From CAZDXJ01 sp964509475 (GTDB lineage Bacteria > Pseudomonadota > Gammaproteobacteria > Methylococcales > Methylomonadaceae), in NCBI GenBank assembly GCA_964509475.1, contig CAZDXJ010000006.1, positions 1 through 56,693 on the forward strand: a stretch of DNA of 56,693 nucleotides, written 5' to 3'. This document shows, piece by piece, positions 1 through 8,944 of this stretch (position 1 is the first letter of the stretch; each line of letters starts with the position of its first letter). The notes beneath the pieces were generated by a model, which saw only the letters and a list, made by a program, of their open reading frames with translations, had not been told where the DNA came from and searched no databases. A program made the position numbers and the translations under genes.

Positions 1-2
1 GC

Positions 3-146
3 TTTGCCTCAGCAGCACAGATGGCAGGTCTCGATTTTGAAAGTTTTAAAGCACGATTGACTGAGCATTTTAATAAGGGCTACATAATAGATGATGAGAG
101 TGTATTGGAAGATATAAAAAATATACAAAAATTATCAGAACAGTGA
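3..146 (+). CDS. 3' end of a small antitoxin-like gene (partial)
   Basis: The reading frame is open from the window edge and ends at TGA 144-146, giving 47 visible residues with a short helix-rich segment (ASAAQMAGLDFESFKARL) and an acidic tail. The shape resembles the C-terminus of UPF0175-type antitoxins, which are commonly encoded directly before DUF3368 PIN-like genes, and that is the arrangement here: the next gene starts with GTG at 143 overlapping this stop (GTGA). The N-terminal part lies outside the window, so the family call rests on context and a weak sequence resemblance. Confidence 0.4.
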   Translation, partial: FASAAQMAGLDFESFKARLTEHFNKGYIIDDESVLEDIKNIQKLSEQ

Positions 147-608
147 AACTCGTATTGAATACCAGCCCCTGTTATTTTCCTTGGCAAAATAAATTATCTT
201 CACTTATTAATTGACAGTGTGAATACAATCTTCATACCTCAAGGGGTGGCTGATGAATTACGTGATGATAACTTACAGACGCAGTTAGCGCTTTGTGAAG
301 TATCTCAAATAGGCGCTGCGTATGTTCGTGGCACTATAGGATCATTACATCAAGGCGAATTCGAAGCAATTGTGTTAGCGCAAGAGCTTAATGCCGATTA
401 TGTTGTTTTAGATGATTTATTGGCACGGCGGAAAGCAAAACGTTTAGGTCTTCAAGTGATGGGTACGATAGGGATATTGTTATTTTTGGAAAAACGGAAA
501 AAATTGAATGCTAATCAAGCTTGGGAAAAAATAATGGAACTCACGGAACAATATAGTATGTATTTATCGCCCCATATTCTTGAATATTTAAAAGGACAGT
601 TGCAATGA
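143..608 (+). pseudogene. DUF3368 PIN-like toxin gene, frameshifted near its 5' end
   Basis: DUF3368 proteins are PIN-like and usually paired with a UPF0175 antitoxin. The frame starting at GTG 143 encodes the expected N-terminus (KLVLNTSP). The frame then moves by one base, and the rest of the protein (VIFLGKINYLHLL, then IPQGVADEL, VVLDDLLARR and a helical C-terminus) is read in the frame ending at 608. Removing one C from the CCCC run at 166-169 restores a continuous gene of about 154 codons. A shorter product from GTG 219 (129 aa) remains possible but would lack the first conserved acidic strand. The stop overlaps the brxP start (ATGA, 605-608), so the gene is coupled to the BREX operon. 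A sequencing error is the main alternative. Confidence 0.7.
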
Positions 609-1396
609 ATGAATCAAAACCCATAAGACATTTATTAGGCTTATCTGGTGGCAAAGATAGTGCGGCATTGGCTATTTATTTAAAAGATAAAATTCCAGAG
701 ATGGAATACTTCTTCGCTGATACTGGCGCTGAATTACCAGAAACGTTGGAGTTTGTAGACTTAATGGAAGATTATTTGGGTAAAGAAGTAATTCGTTTGA
801 ATGCAGGTAAGGGGTTTGATTATTACTTGAAGTTAAACGGTAATTTTTTACCTACAGCTCGTTCCAGATGGTGTACTACCAACCTAAAACTGAAACCTTT
901 TGAAGAATTTGTGGGGAATGGCCCTGTTATTAGCTATGTGGCAATCAGAGCAGACGAGCCATATAGGACAGGTTATATTTCAACTAAACCCAATATTAAG
1001 GCTGTTTATCCTTTTAAAGAAGACGGAAAAGTAAAAGAAGACATTATTAATATACTTGAGGAATCGGGTATAGGAATTCCTAAGTACTATGATTGGCGTA
1101 GTCGTTCAGGATGTTATTTTTGCTTTTATCAACGGAAAATAGAATGGATTGGTTTATATGAAAACCATCCAGATTTATTTGAAAAAGCTAAGGAATTTGA
1201 ATATTACCATAAAAGTAAAGGGCGTAATCATACTTGGTCTCAAGATGAGTCATTGGAGGAAATGCTTGCTAGAAAGGATGAAATTAAGGAAAAATTTCAG
1301 GTAATTAATAAAGATAGAAAAGCTACTAACCTAGTTGATGTTGTCCTAGATGAAGATGATGACAATGATGAAGGCTGTTTGGTGTGTTTTAAGTGA
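605..1396 (+). CDS. brxP: BREX type 4 PAPS-reductase-family protein BrxP
   Basis: This 263-aa protein belongs to the PP-loop ATP pyrophosphatase/PAPS reductase family. It carries the PP-loop SGGKDS (residues 14-19) and five cysteines in suggestive places: C90 (RWC), C170/C173 (GCYFC) and C258/C261 (GCLVC at the very C-terminus). Related DndC proteins use a cysteine-bound Fe-S cluster and ATP to activate DNA for phosphorothioation. In published BREX typing the PAPS reductase gene brxP defines type 4, and here brxC, pglZ and brxL follow on the same strand. The likely role is nucleotide or DNA sulfur chemistry for self-marking, which is inference. The start codon overlaps the preceding stop; the next gene begins 16 bp downstream. 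It is much shorter than typical DndC and is not a standard sulfate-assimilation CysH, since no cys genes are adjacent. Confidence 0.85.
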   Translation: MNESKPIRHLLGLSGGKDSAALAIYLKDKIPEMEYFFADTGAELPETLEFVDLMEDYLGKEVIRLNAGKGFDYYLKLNGNFLPTARSRWCTTNLKLKPFEEFVGNGPVISYVAIRADEPYRTGYISTKPNIKAVYPFKEDGKVKEDIINILEESGIGIPKYYDWRSRSGCYFCFYQRKIEWIGLYENHPDLFEKAKEFEYYHKSKGRNHTWSQDESLEEMLARKDEIKEKFQVINKDRKATNLVDVVLDEDDDNDEGCLVCFK

Positions 1397-1412
1397 ATGA
1401 GTGGAATGAGAA

Positions 1413-2282
1413 ATGGCTCTGATTAGTAATGAAGGTGAACCAGTAACTCGGTGGTGGATAAGTAAAGGACTTGATGTTGTTAAAACTGAGAGAGATATTT
1501 TCTCAAAATCAAAAATGAGGTTGGCGAGGCTTAAATTTATAGCTGGAGCAAATCGTTTGGGAACAATAAAAGGATGGATGACTTCCGCTCAGCTTATTAA
1601 TAATAGGAGAAGTCTTAGAGAATATGAATTGACTAATTTTGGTTTAGCAGTACTGGATAATGATCCGAAATTATTTAAATCGTCTACATGGTGGAGTATT
1701 CATTTAGCTTTATGTTGTTCTATGAACAGCGAGCCATATCCATTCTTTTTTTTAGGTTTAGAATCAATTACTAAGGATTGGGTTTTATGGTCACAATTGT
1801 TAGAGAAAACAAAAAATAACTTAGTTGATGAAACCGGTAAAAAATATAAGGATTCAACGATTGAATCTTTATTGAGTAGTGTACGAAGGATGTTTGAAAA
1901 TGACAACCCATTAGCCGAGTTAGGCTTGATTGAAATATGCAAAGAACGCCAGGATTCAGGAATGTTCATTCGGCTTGGTTCACCAAAATTGACAGATGAA
2001 ATATTGATTCATGCTTTAGCGATGTGCCGTTTCGCCCATTTTAGAAGTCGGGATAGTGTGGATTTTTCAGTATTAGCCAATACCGGGTTACCTAATTTTT
2101 TGTGTTGCTCTAAAGACCAATTGCGTCAAAATTATCAAAGAATGAGTCAAATGCATGAATGGCAAACCTATTTTAGCTTTGACCATGCTGTAGACTTAGA
2201 GTCTATTACATTTAAAGATGCATGTGATCCTGATAAAACAGTCTTGTTGTTATTACAAAAAGGACAAGATACCTGGATGTGA
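1413..2282 (+). CDS. DUF4007 family protein in BREX/phosphorothioation locus
   Basis: This 289-aa protein matches the usual pattern of DUF4007: an N-terminal segment with WWISKGLDVV and RLARLKFIAG, a winged-helix-like middle (YELTNFGLAVLDNDP), and a Trp-rich stretch (STWWSIHLALCC). DUF4007 genes are known next to PAPS-reductase genes in defence and DNA-sulfur loci. No catalytic motif is visible. An N-terminal helix-turn-helix and DNA-contact role is plausible but inferred. It lies between brxP (16 bp upstream) and a small gene (11 bp downstream), so it is clearly in the same operon and probably works with BrxP. Confidence 0.75.
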   Translation: MALISNEGEPVTRWWISKGLDVVKTERDIFSKSKMRLARLKFIAGANRLGTIKGWMTSAQLINNRRSLREYELTNFGLAVLDNDPKLFKSSTWWSIHLALCCSMNSEPYPFFFLGLESITKDWVLWSQLLEKTKNNLVDETGKKYKDSTIESLLSSVRRMFENDNPLAELGLIEICKERQDSGMFIRLGSPKLTDEILIHALAMCRFAHFRSRDSVDFSVLANTGLPNFLCCSKDQLRQNYQRMSQMHEWQTYFSFDHAVDLESITFKDACDPDKTVLLLLQKGQDTWM

Positions 2283-2293
2283 GGAAGATATAA

Positions 2294-2764
2294 ATGGATT
2301 TGAATTTTTTGCATCGTACTCTGAAAGAGACTCTGTCTCAATATCATCTCAAATCAAACATTCGTTATAAGAATATTGCTTTTTCCAGTAAAAATCTTGC
2401 TGCTCTTGATGATATAACACAAACATTAAGAATCTTATTGCCGGGTTATTCTGTATGGCAGAATCCGGGTAAACAAGGAGCCCCTGAATTTCTTACCACT
2501 ATGAAGAACTTTCGGCAATGTATTTCTGATATTCAACAAGAAGGAATCATTATTCATCAACCGGAACAATGGTTGAGTCATTGGCCTTTATTAGAAAAGC
2601 AAGCATTCTGGTCAATGCTCGGGATGTGGCATGACCAGACTAATATTGTTTTAGTCTTCGCTGAAAGCCATGAATTTCAAAAAACTAATAACGATTATTT
2701 TAAGCCGTTGGCATTAGATGGTTTAAGCATTTGTTTGTGGAGACCTGCGCGTGCTGAACAATAG
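2294..2764 (+). CDS. Small BREX-operon protein of unknown function
   Basis: This 156-aa gene has a good ribosome binding site (GAGGA, 2281-2285) and lies 11 bp after the DUF4007 gene. I do not recognise the family. The protein is soluble, with no signal peptide or membrane segment. A hydrophobic strand (TNIVLVFAES) about two thirds along, and an alternation of helices and strands, recall a P-loop-type fold, but there is no Walker A motif. By position it could be the type 4 counterpart of small BREX accessory proteins such as BrxB or BrxF. That is a guess from location and size only. Confidence 0.6.
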   Translation: MDLNFLHRTLKETLSQYHLKSNIRYKNIAFSSKNLAALDDITQTLRILLPGYSVWQNPGKQGAPEFLTTMKNFRQCISDIQQEGIIIHQPEQWLSHWPLLEKQAFWSMLGMWHDQTNIVLVFAESHEFQKTNNDYFKPLALDGLSICLWRPARAEQ

Positions 2765-2925
2765 AAAAAGAATAATAGCAAGATGGGGTAAGCGTGCCAT
2801 AGCCCATCATGCTTTATGTATGAGGTCAAAAGATGGGGTTCATTCTGTTCTACCCATCCTATGGGCTACACCTGATTACTCGTTGAGATAACAGCTTAAC
2901 GCTACGATTTAGACAAGGAATAAGA
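2765..2925 (+). repeat. REP-like inverted repeats between the small gene and brxC
   Basis: Two copies of the arrangement GATGGG, about 15 bases, CCCATC occur at 2782-2808 and 2832-2858, followed by a further partial copy (TATGGGCTACA near 2861). These can form short hairpins in the brxC leader. Such GATGGG/CCCATC palindromes are common dispersed intergenic repeats. No T-run follows, so a strong terminator is unlikely, but the hairpins could lower read-through or protect the 3' end of the upstream mRNA. Confidence 0.55.
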
Positions 2926-5900
2926 ATGAATTTGCATGATATCATCCAAATTAATCCCAACCATACCAGTGCGGCTGTTGTACTTGAGCAGGGTGTTTCT
3001 GATAGTTCTTTAGTTAAGCACTATACGCCGACTCAGGCATCAATTCATGTCTTTGAGCATTTTTGTCATGCGGTTTTACCGTCAGCAACGCCTGAACAAC
3101 GGGCTCTGAATTTGTATGGCAGTTATGGCTCAGGAAAAAGTCATTTAGCCGTTGTTTTAGCACAATTATTGCATGATGGCGCCAATACACCTGGGTTTAA
3201 TCAACTCATTTCGCGCTTACAACAGGCGGGTAAAAGTCAGTTGGCTGAAAACTTGAAAAATACTTTTTTACCACAGACTGATATTGACGCTAGACCTTAT
3301 TTGTTAGTTTCTCTTTACGCATCCGGCACAACTTCATTAGGCGCAAAGTTAATGGAGGGATTGTACGATGCTGTGCAACGCGAAAGAAAATTCGATGTTA
3401 AAGAAATATTACCCTCAACAGAGTATGAAGTTTGCGTAAAGCGTTTTGAAGATATGATTGCAAAAGATCCTGCCTTTGCAAATGAGGATTTGTCGCGATG
3501 GGAACTCGATCAAAGTACTTTTTTGACTACGGAAGATTTACTCATTGCTTTAGAAAACCATCAACCATTAGCGTTAGAAGTTTTTTTACAATGGCATAAA
3601 GCGGTTTGTTTTGGACAGCCTTTTGATATATCGCAAGCAGGCGGTAAAAATTATATTGCTGCTTATCTGGAAGCTGGAAAAAATCTTGCCGAAAAATATC
3701 AATATGGCGGGATAGTAGTGTTATGGGATGAATTTGGCAATGCATTGGAAGATTTAATTGGCAATCCGGCGCGTAATGCCGGACAAGAGATTATTTCTCT
3801 ACAGCAATTTGTGGAAACCGTTTGTGACCCCGATAAAGGGCATACCTTTTTTGTGGGTGTAACTCATGTTTCTTTCCCGGAATATGGCGATAGAACCCAT
3901 GCTTCTGACGCAATAAAAGAGGGATTGGAAAAAATCTCAGGTCGTTTTCATAAACCGTTCAAAATTGAACTGAATGCCTCTGAAAAGGATGGCTATCATT
4001 TGTTAGGGATGCAGAAAGCCTGGTTAGAGCCGGGGCGTCAGTTGTTGGGTAAGGAGCAACCGACGAAGACTAGATTATTGGAAGTATGCCGTCGTTTACC
4101 TTTGTTTCAGCCATTGAATGAACATTTAGAACAGGTGTTTGAAGATGTTTATCCGCTTCACCCTGTTATGGCGGTTGGCTTGTTTAATTTATCGAAACTT
4201 GCACAAGCAAACCGTACTGCCTTGACGTTTTTTCGTGATAATGCGGGCGAGATTTTAAATACTGAGTTGACTGATTCAATGTTATGGCAAAAGGAATTGG
4301 TACGATTGCCTAAATTACTTGATTATTATGCAGAGAATCTGAAAAAGGTTGCGGGTAGCGATTGGCGACGATATGAACAAGCCATTGGCCAGGTTAATGG
4401 GGATACGACTGAGGAAATCCAGGCTAGGAAGGATATTTTAAATGTTTTGCTATTAGCGCAATTGCTAGGAGAAAGTTTTAAAGCCAGTGATGCGTTGTTA
4501 GCGTGTGCGCTTTATGATGATTTTCCAAATACATCCGCTACCGAAGCATTGAATCAGCATTTGGCTTGGCTGAAAGGCGCTGGATTAATTTGGAAAAATA
4601 ATGTAACTCATTTTTGGACTCTGGCCGGAGAAGGGGGCATTGATGTTGATGTGCTGATTGAAAAGCAAATGCGTTTATTTTCTGGCCGGAGTTATCAATA
4701 TTTATTGGAAACCTATCCGGAATTACAGGAAGATGTTTTACCTATTTTAGGTATTCACGATTTAGAGCCTTCTTCTTGCGGTATTATCCGTTCCTATGCT
4801 ATCAGCCTCTTAACTCCACCGTTTAACCATGACCAACTAAAGAGGAAGAATCGCTCATTATCAGCACACGTTTTTCTTGTATTAGCGAATACTCAGAATG
4901 AGGTACAAATCGCGAAAGCCAGAATACAGGAAATGACTCAGTGCAATATTTATTTCTGGCTTCCTGAACAAGGCATAGAATCAGAGAAGATTGTCGATAA
5001 TGATACGATTTTTAATCTGAATGATTTGTTATGTCGGTATTTAGGGATCAATGAACAACTCAAACAAGGTTCTGCCTTGTCAGAAGATTTACGCCGGCAG
5101 TTAGAAGCAAAATGGGAAGGTACGCGTCAGGCTATCAAGCATATGATACAAAACCTATACGGACGCACTGGCTTAGAGTCTGCTAAATGTCGAGTTTATC
5201 AAGCCGGTTCAATTGAGCCTTTATCATGTAACAGTTGGCATGGATTTAAAGAATTGCTGAGTACTGAGATCAATGCACTGTACCCACTGGAAGTATCGAT
5301 ACGGGCAATGAATATGAATCGCCTGCGTGACGAAAAATATTCAGGTAGCTCTAAAATTGTCAAGATAGTCGAACGTATCCTTAAATTTTCAGAAAACCCT
5401 GATTATCAAAATGATTTATTAGGCGAAAAGAAAGAGAGCAGCGAACTTTCAGCCTTAATTGACGGCATTTTAGGGGCTAACCAGTTGTTCATCCAACGTC
5501 CTGAAGGTTGGGATATTAAAGCAGTCGAGGAAACGGAGGGGAGCTTAAAGGATCTGTTGAAATTACTGCATGATACTTTGTTAAGAAAACGAGATAACCC
5601 TTATGTCGTTAATGAATTGAGAAATAAATTAGTCGCCGAGCCGTATGGACTACCGGCTTGTACACTGCCGCTATTTTCGGCGGTTGCTATTCGCCATGAA
5701 GTGAAGCGTTTACGATGGGGAAGCACTCGTGAGAGTAACTTTGCAAAGAATTTAGTCGATGCTTTCACTGAAAACAGTAAGTTAACTATCAGACGGTTTG
5801 AATTTTCAAATAAACAGCTTGGAATGCTATTTGCTGTAGGCAAATATTTTGGGCTAGAACGTTCACTAGAACAATCACCGGAAGAATATGCAAGTTATTG

Positions 5901-6648
5901 TGCTTCAAGATTAAGAGAAGAAATAAAAAATAAACCGGATGGTGTATTAAATTCAAATAAATTAGATATAAAAACCCAGGAGCTGATTAAATTTCTAAAC
6001 ACAGTAGGGAAAAGCGATCAAGATTTAGCTGATTTTTTGATTGATTTGTTGGAGGTAAAAAATCATTTACCTGACTGTGATATCGATGCTGTTATTCAGG
6101 CTGTTCAAAACTTGTTTGATGATTTTTTAAAGGTTGAAAATGCAAAACTGCTTGAAATTAAGCAATGTTGGTTCAAGCATTTTCCGAACAATCCAGATGA
6201 AAGAAAGTCTATTATAAGTCGTTTACATCATATAGGAACGCGGCCTGCTAATCAGCTTTGTATCATGTTAAAGCAGGCAAATCGTGCGCAAGATATTGAA
6301 GCAAAGGAAGTGATTTATAAGCTGCTCAATAAGCGCTTTGATAACAGTTCGGATTCTGATATTGGTCGCTGTATAGGCGTTATTGAAAGTCTATTTGAAC
6401 AGGCAAAACAACCAGCGCCAGTAGAAAAGCCTAGCGTTACATCATCACCGATTTTCTCAACAAACGTATCTGAATCCAATATTCAATCTGGGGAAATAAG
6501 CACTTCAACTTTGCAGGAAAATGCAACTCAATTATCTTCATCTGCCGTGATGAGAGAGCAACTACAAAATATTTTGCGTTCATGTCATTTACCTAAAGAG
6601 CAAATTATCCAAGTATTAGAACAGTTATTAAAGGATTATAAGGATTAG
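2926..6648 (+). CDS. brxC: BREX ATPase BrxC/PglY
   Basis: This 1240-aa protein matches the large BREX ATPase in size and motifs. Walker A is G65-S72 (GSYGSGKS) and a Walker B-like strand is GGIVVLWDEFGNAL around residues 263-276. The N-terminus begins with a short helix-strand segment (MNLHDIIQINP), as in other BrxC/PglY proteins. BrxC is a core part of every BREX type and is thought to be an AAA-type ATPase acting on DNA with PglZ. The C-terminal third is helical, and residues of roughly 1165-1205 form a Ser/Thr-rich linker before a short final helical segment. A ribosome binding site (AGGAA) precedes the ATG, and pglZ starts 4 bp after the stop. Low GC and A/T-rich codons differ from the housekeeping genes beyond 15 kb, consistent with transfer. 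Confidence 0.88.
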   Translation: MNLHDIIQINPNHTSAAVVLEQGVSDSSLVKHYTPTQASIHVFEHFCHAVLPSATPEQRALNLYGSYGSGKSHLAVVLAQLLHDGANTPGFNQLISRLQQAGKSQLAENLKNTFLPQTDIDARPYLLVSLYASGTTSLGAKLMEGLYDAVQRERKFDVKEILPSTEYEVCVKRFEDMIAKDPAFANEDLSRWELDQSTFLTTEDLLIALENHQPLALEVFLQWHKAVCFGQPFDISQAGGKNYIAAYLEAGKNLAEKYQYGGIVVLWDEFGNALEDLIGNPARNAGQEIISLQQFVETVCDPDKGHTFFVGVTHVSFPEYGDRTHASDAIKEGLEKISGRFHKPFKIELNASEKDGYHLLGMQKAWLEPGRQLLGKEQPTKTRLLEVCRRLPLFQPLNEHLEQVFEDVYPLHPVMAVGLFNLSKLAQANRTALTFFRDNAGEILNTELTDSMLWQKELVRLPKLLDYYAENLKKVAGSDWRRYEQAIGQVNGDTTEEIQARKDILNVLLLAQLLGESFKASDALLACALYDDFPNTSATEALNQHLAWLKGAGLIWKNNVTHFWTLAGEGGIDVDVLIEKQMRLFSGRSYQYLLETYPELQEDVLPILGIHDLEPSSCGIIRSYAISLLTPPFNHDQLKRKNRSLSAHVFLVLANTQNEVQIAKARIQEMTQCNIYFWLPEQGIESEKIVDNDTIFNLNDLLCRYLGINEQLKQGSALSEDLRRQLEAKWEGTRQAIKHMIQNLYGRTGLESAKCRVYQAGSIEPLSCNSWHGFKELLSTEINALYPLEVSIRAMNMNRLRDEKYSGSSKIVKIVERILKFSENPDYQNDLLGEKKESSELSALIDGILGANQLFIQRPEGWDIKAVEETEGSLKDLLKLLHDTLLRKRDNPYVVNELRNKLVAEPYGLPACTLPLFSAVAIRHEVKRLRWGSTRESNFAKNLVDAFTENSKLTIRRFEFSNKQLGMLFAVGKYFGLERSLEQSPEEYASYCASRLREEIKNKPDGVLNSNKLDIKTQELIKFLNTVGKSDQDLADFLIDLLEVKNHLPDCDIDAVIQAVQNLFDDFLKVENAKLLEIKQCWFKHFPNNPDERKSIISRLHHIGTRPANQLCIMLKQANRAQDIEAKEVIYKLLNKRFDNSSDSDIGRCIGVIESLFEQAKQPAPVEKPSVTSSPIFSTNVSESNIQSGEISTSTLQENATQLSSSAVMREQLQNILRSCHLPKEQIIQVLEQLLKDYKD

Positions 6649-6652
6649 TTCT

Positions 6653-8944
6653 ATGGCTGTTTTGTTGGTTATTGATACATTTCAGATCGATTCAGAACCG
6701 GCGCTTGTCGCAAAAATGGATTTATCGTCAATCCAGCAGCTTAGACAAACGATAACTCAGCATTTGAAGAATGGTGATAAAAGTTTGTTGCGGGTTCGTT
6801 TTAAAACGAAAGCATTATATGAGCGCTTTAAGGATTTTGAAGGTTTAGATAATGTATTACCAACTCAACAGTTATTACCACGGTTAGTCTATCGCAGCCA
6901 GGTTGATGAAGTATTGCCTGACTGGTTAAGTAATGAACTGATTGTTCAATTAAATTTACTGGATCGTCAGGATTGTGATAATTCTGATTTTTCTTTGATT
7001 GAACGCATCATCAGAGCTTGTCATCCAGAACTGTTAAGCCAGGACTTTCTCATTTTTATTGAAGCGTTAAAAAAGCAACCAGAAGCATTCTGGCAGTTAT
7101 TGGCAGTACCTGAAGTGCAACAACGTTTTCTTGAACATTTCCATTTTGCATTTGATTTTTCTAAGGGGCTGGCATCACTTTTTTTAGAGAAAGTTTTGGA
7201 GAAACAGCCCGTCGATGAGTTTTTAATGTTGTTAGCCTATGAGCAACATCAAGAGTTATTAAGGAAAAAATTTGCCCAATTCCATTTTAATGTATCGTTG
7301 CCGCCAAAGTTATTACCTATAGCTTTACTTCGTGTGCCTTTGTTAGCATTAACGGAAGCAAATGCCAAAGGGCTTCCTGCTAAGTGCATAATGGCATTAG
7401 AAGAATTAGCACGAAATGTAGAAAAAGGCAAAGCAGAAGTCGGCGATATTGCAAGTTTAATCATTGCGCCTTGGCCAACACTATTAAATAAATTAGCCGA
7501 ATTATGTGAACAAAATGGGCAATTAATCGTTATACAACTGATCGAACAACTTGAAAGCCTTAATTCAAAATCAGCTAATCAATTAGCTGAAGAATTTAGA
7601 AAGTATATAAATCTAACGCAATTTTCCACTTTATCGAATGATGCGACGACTGAAGAAGTCTTGCAATGGAGTGAAGATTATTTCAAACTGATTCGACAGC
7701 AGTTTTTAGCTAATCAGACAGTCAATGAGGCGTTAAATTTAAGTTTCACAGAATGGTTGATTAAACAGTCAGCTCGTGTAGCGCGTTCAGATTCAGATTG
7801 GAGGCAATTTTCTAAGCGCGTAGAAAGTTTTCTGCAACAAGGTTATCTCGTTGTGATTTGTATCATTGATGCCTTATCTGCATTAAATCAAGATTTATTA
7901 TTAGAGTGTGCTGCCCAAGTAGAGCATTTAGACCTGAGCAATGAAATGTTATTTGCACCTTTACCTACATTAACTGAAATTGGAAAAATGGCGATTCTGA
8001 CAGGAACGCCAACTGCCCAATTACCTAATGATCAGGAAACAGCGATTAGACAGCGTTATCAGGCTTATTTACCTGAAAAAAATTCACTTAAGGTAATAAA
8101 AAGTTGGCGTTTTGCATCATCAGAGCACATTGATGACAATACTAATTTAGTTGTCTTTTTTGAGAACAGAATCGATGAACGCTTACATGCTTGTGTTGAT
8201 TTTACAAAACATAGAAAAGATGTCTTGCCGATTCTAAAACAATCAATGTCTTCGGTTGATAGATGGAAAAAAGATGCCAGTTATATGAATAGAGATGTGG
8301 TATTTTTTATTACCGCCGATCATGGTATGACTGTAACTCAGTTTGATTATCAAGGACAAGCGTTAGGTGAAGCTAAAGAACGTGTTTTTAAAACGAAAGG
8401 TACGGTATTGAATGATTGTGATGATTTTGTGTTTATTAGGCAGAATTCAGATCATGGATACCTGGTGCCTAAAGAACGGGTTAGATTGAATGATGATGCT
8501 TTATTAACACATGGTGGATTAACACCAGAAGAAGTTCTAGTGCCTTTTGTGACACTCTCTTCTCGGCAGCCCGAAGTCATTAAAACGCCGTTAGAACTGA
8601 GTGTGCTGAATAATAAATGCCAGAGAATTGCTGATAAAACATGGCAGCTGAGTGTGGAATTATCTGCCAGTGTTGCGGTAAGAAATGTTTCGTTAAAACT
8701 TGAATCGCCTCTGATAGGTGAGGAATCAATCGCAGTCATTAAAGCGGGTACACGTCAAAAGCTATTATTGGACTTTTCAGCACTTTCTGAACAAACGGGC
8801 TTAACCGAGATCACAATTCATCTCAGCTATGATCGAGACGACGCTCATGAGCTAAATAAAAAGCAATTTTCCTGTGTTTTTCCTGAGTCATTGATTGAAA
8901 AAGATGCAGCAACTCAAGGCTTTGAGGACATGTTCAATTCATGA
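6653..8944 (+). CDS. pglZ: BREX alkaline-phosphatase-superfamily protein PglZ
   Basis: This 763-aa protein has a long helical N-terminal region followed by a PglZ domain of the alkaline phosphatase superfamily. Metal-site motifs are visible as ITADHG (D556, H557), SDHGYLVP (about residue 600) and THGGLTPEEVLVPFV just after. The last 120 residues look like a beta-rich domain. PglZ is the hallmark of all BREX systems; in studied systems it is needed for both modification and exclusion and it acts with BrxC. It begins 4 bp after brxC and its stop overlaps the brxL start (ATGA, 8941-8944), so translation is coupled. Confidence 0.88.
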   Translation: MAVLLVIDTFQIDSEPALVAKMDLSSIQQLRQTITQHLKNGDKSLLRVRFKTKALYERFKDFEGLDNVLPTQQLLPRLVYRSQVDEVLPDWLSNELIVQLNLLDRQDCDNSDFSLIERIIRACHPELLSQDFLIFIEALKKQPEAFWQLLAVPEVQQRFLEHFHFAFDFSKGLASLFLEKVLEKQPVDEFLMLLAYEQHQELLRKKFAQFHFNVSLPPKLLPIALLRVPLLALTEANAKGLPAKCIMALEELARNVEKGKAEVGDIASLIIAPWPTLLNKLAELCEQNGQLIVIQLIEQLESLNSKSANQLAEEFRKYINLTQFSTLSNDATTEEVLQWSEDYFKLIRQQFLANQTVNEALNLSFTEWLIKQSARVARSDSDWRQFSKRVESFLQQGYLVVICIIDALSALNQDLLLECAAQVEHLDLSNEMLFAPLPTLTEIGKMAILTGTPTAQLPNDQETAIRQRYQAYLPEKNSLKVIKSWRFASSEHIDDNTNLVVFFENRIDERLHACVDFTKHRKDVLPILKQSMSSVDRWKKDASYMNRDVVFFITADHGMTVTQFDYQGQALGEAKERVFKTKGTVLNDCDDFVFIRQNSDHGYLVPKERVRLNDDALLTHGGLTPEEVLVPFVTLSSRQPEVIKTPLELSVLNNKCQRIADKTWQLSVELSASVAVRNVSLKLESPLIGEESIAVIKAGTRQKLLLDFSALSEQTGLTEITIHLSYDRDDAHELNKKQFSCVFPESLIEKDAATQGFEDMFNS

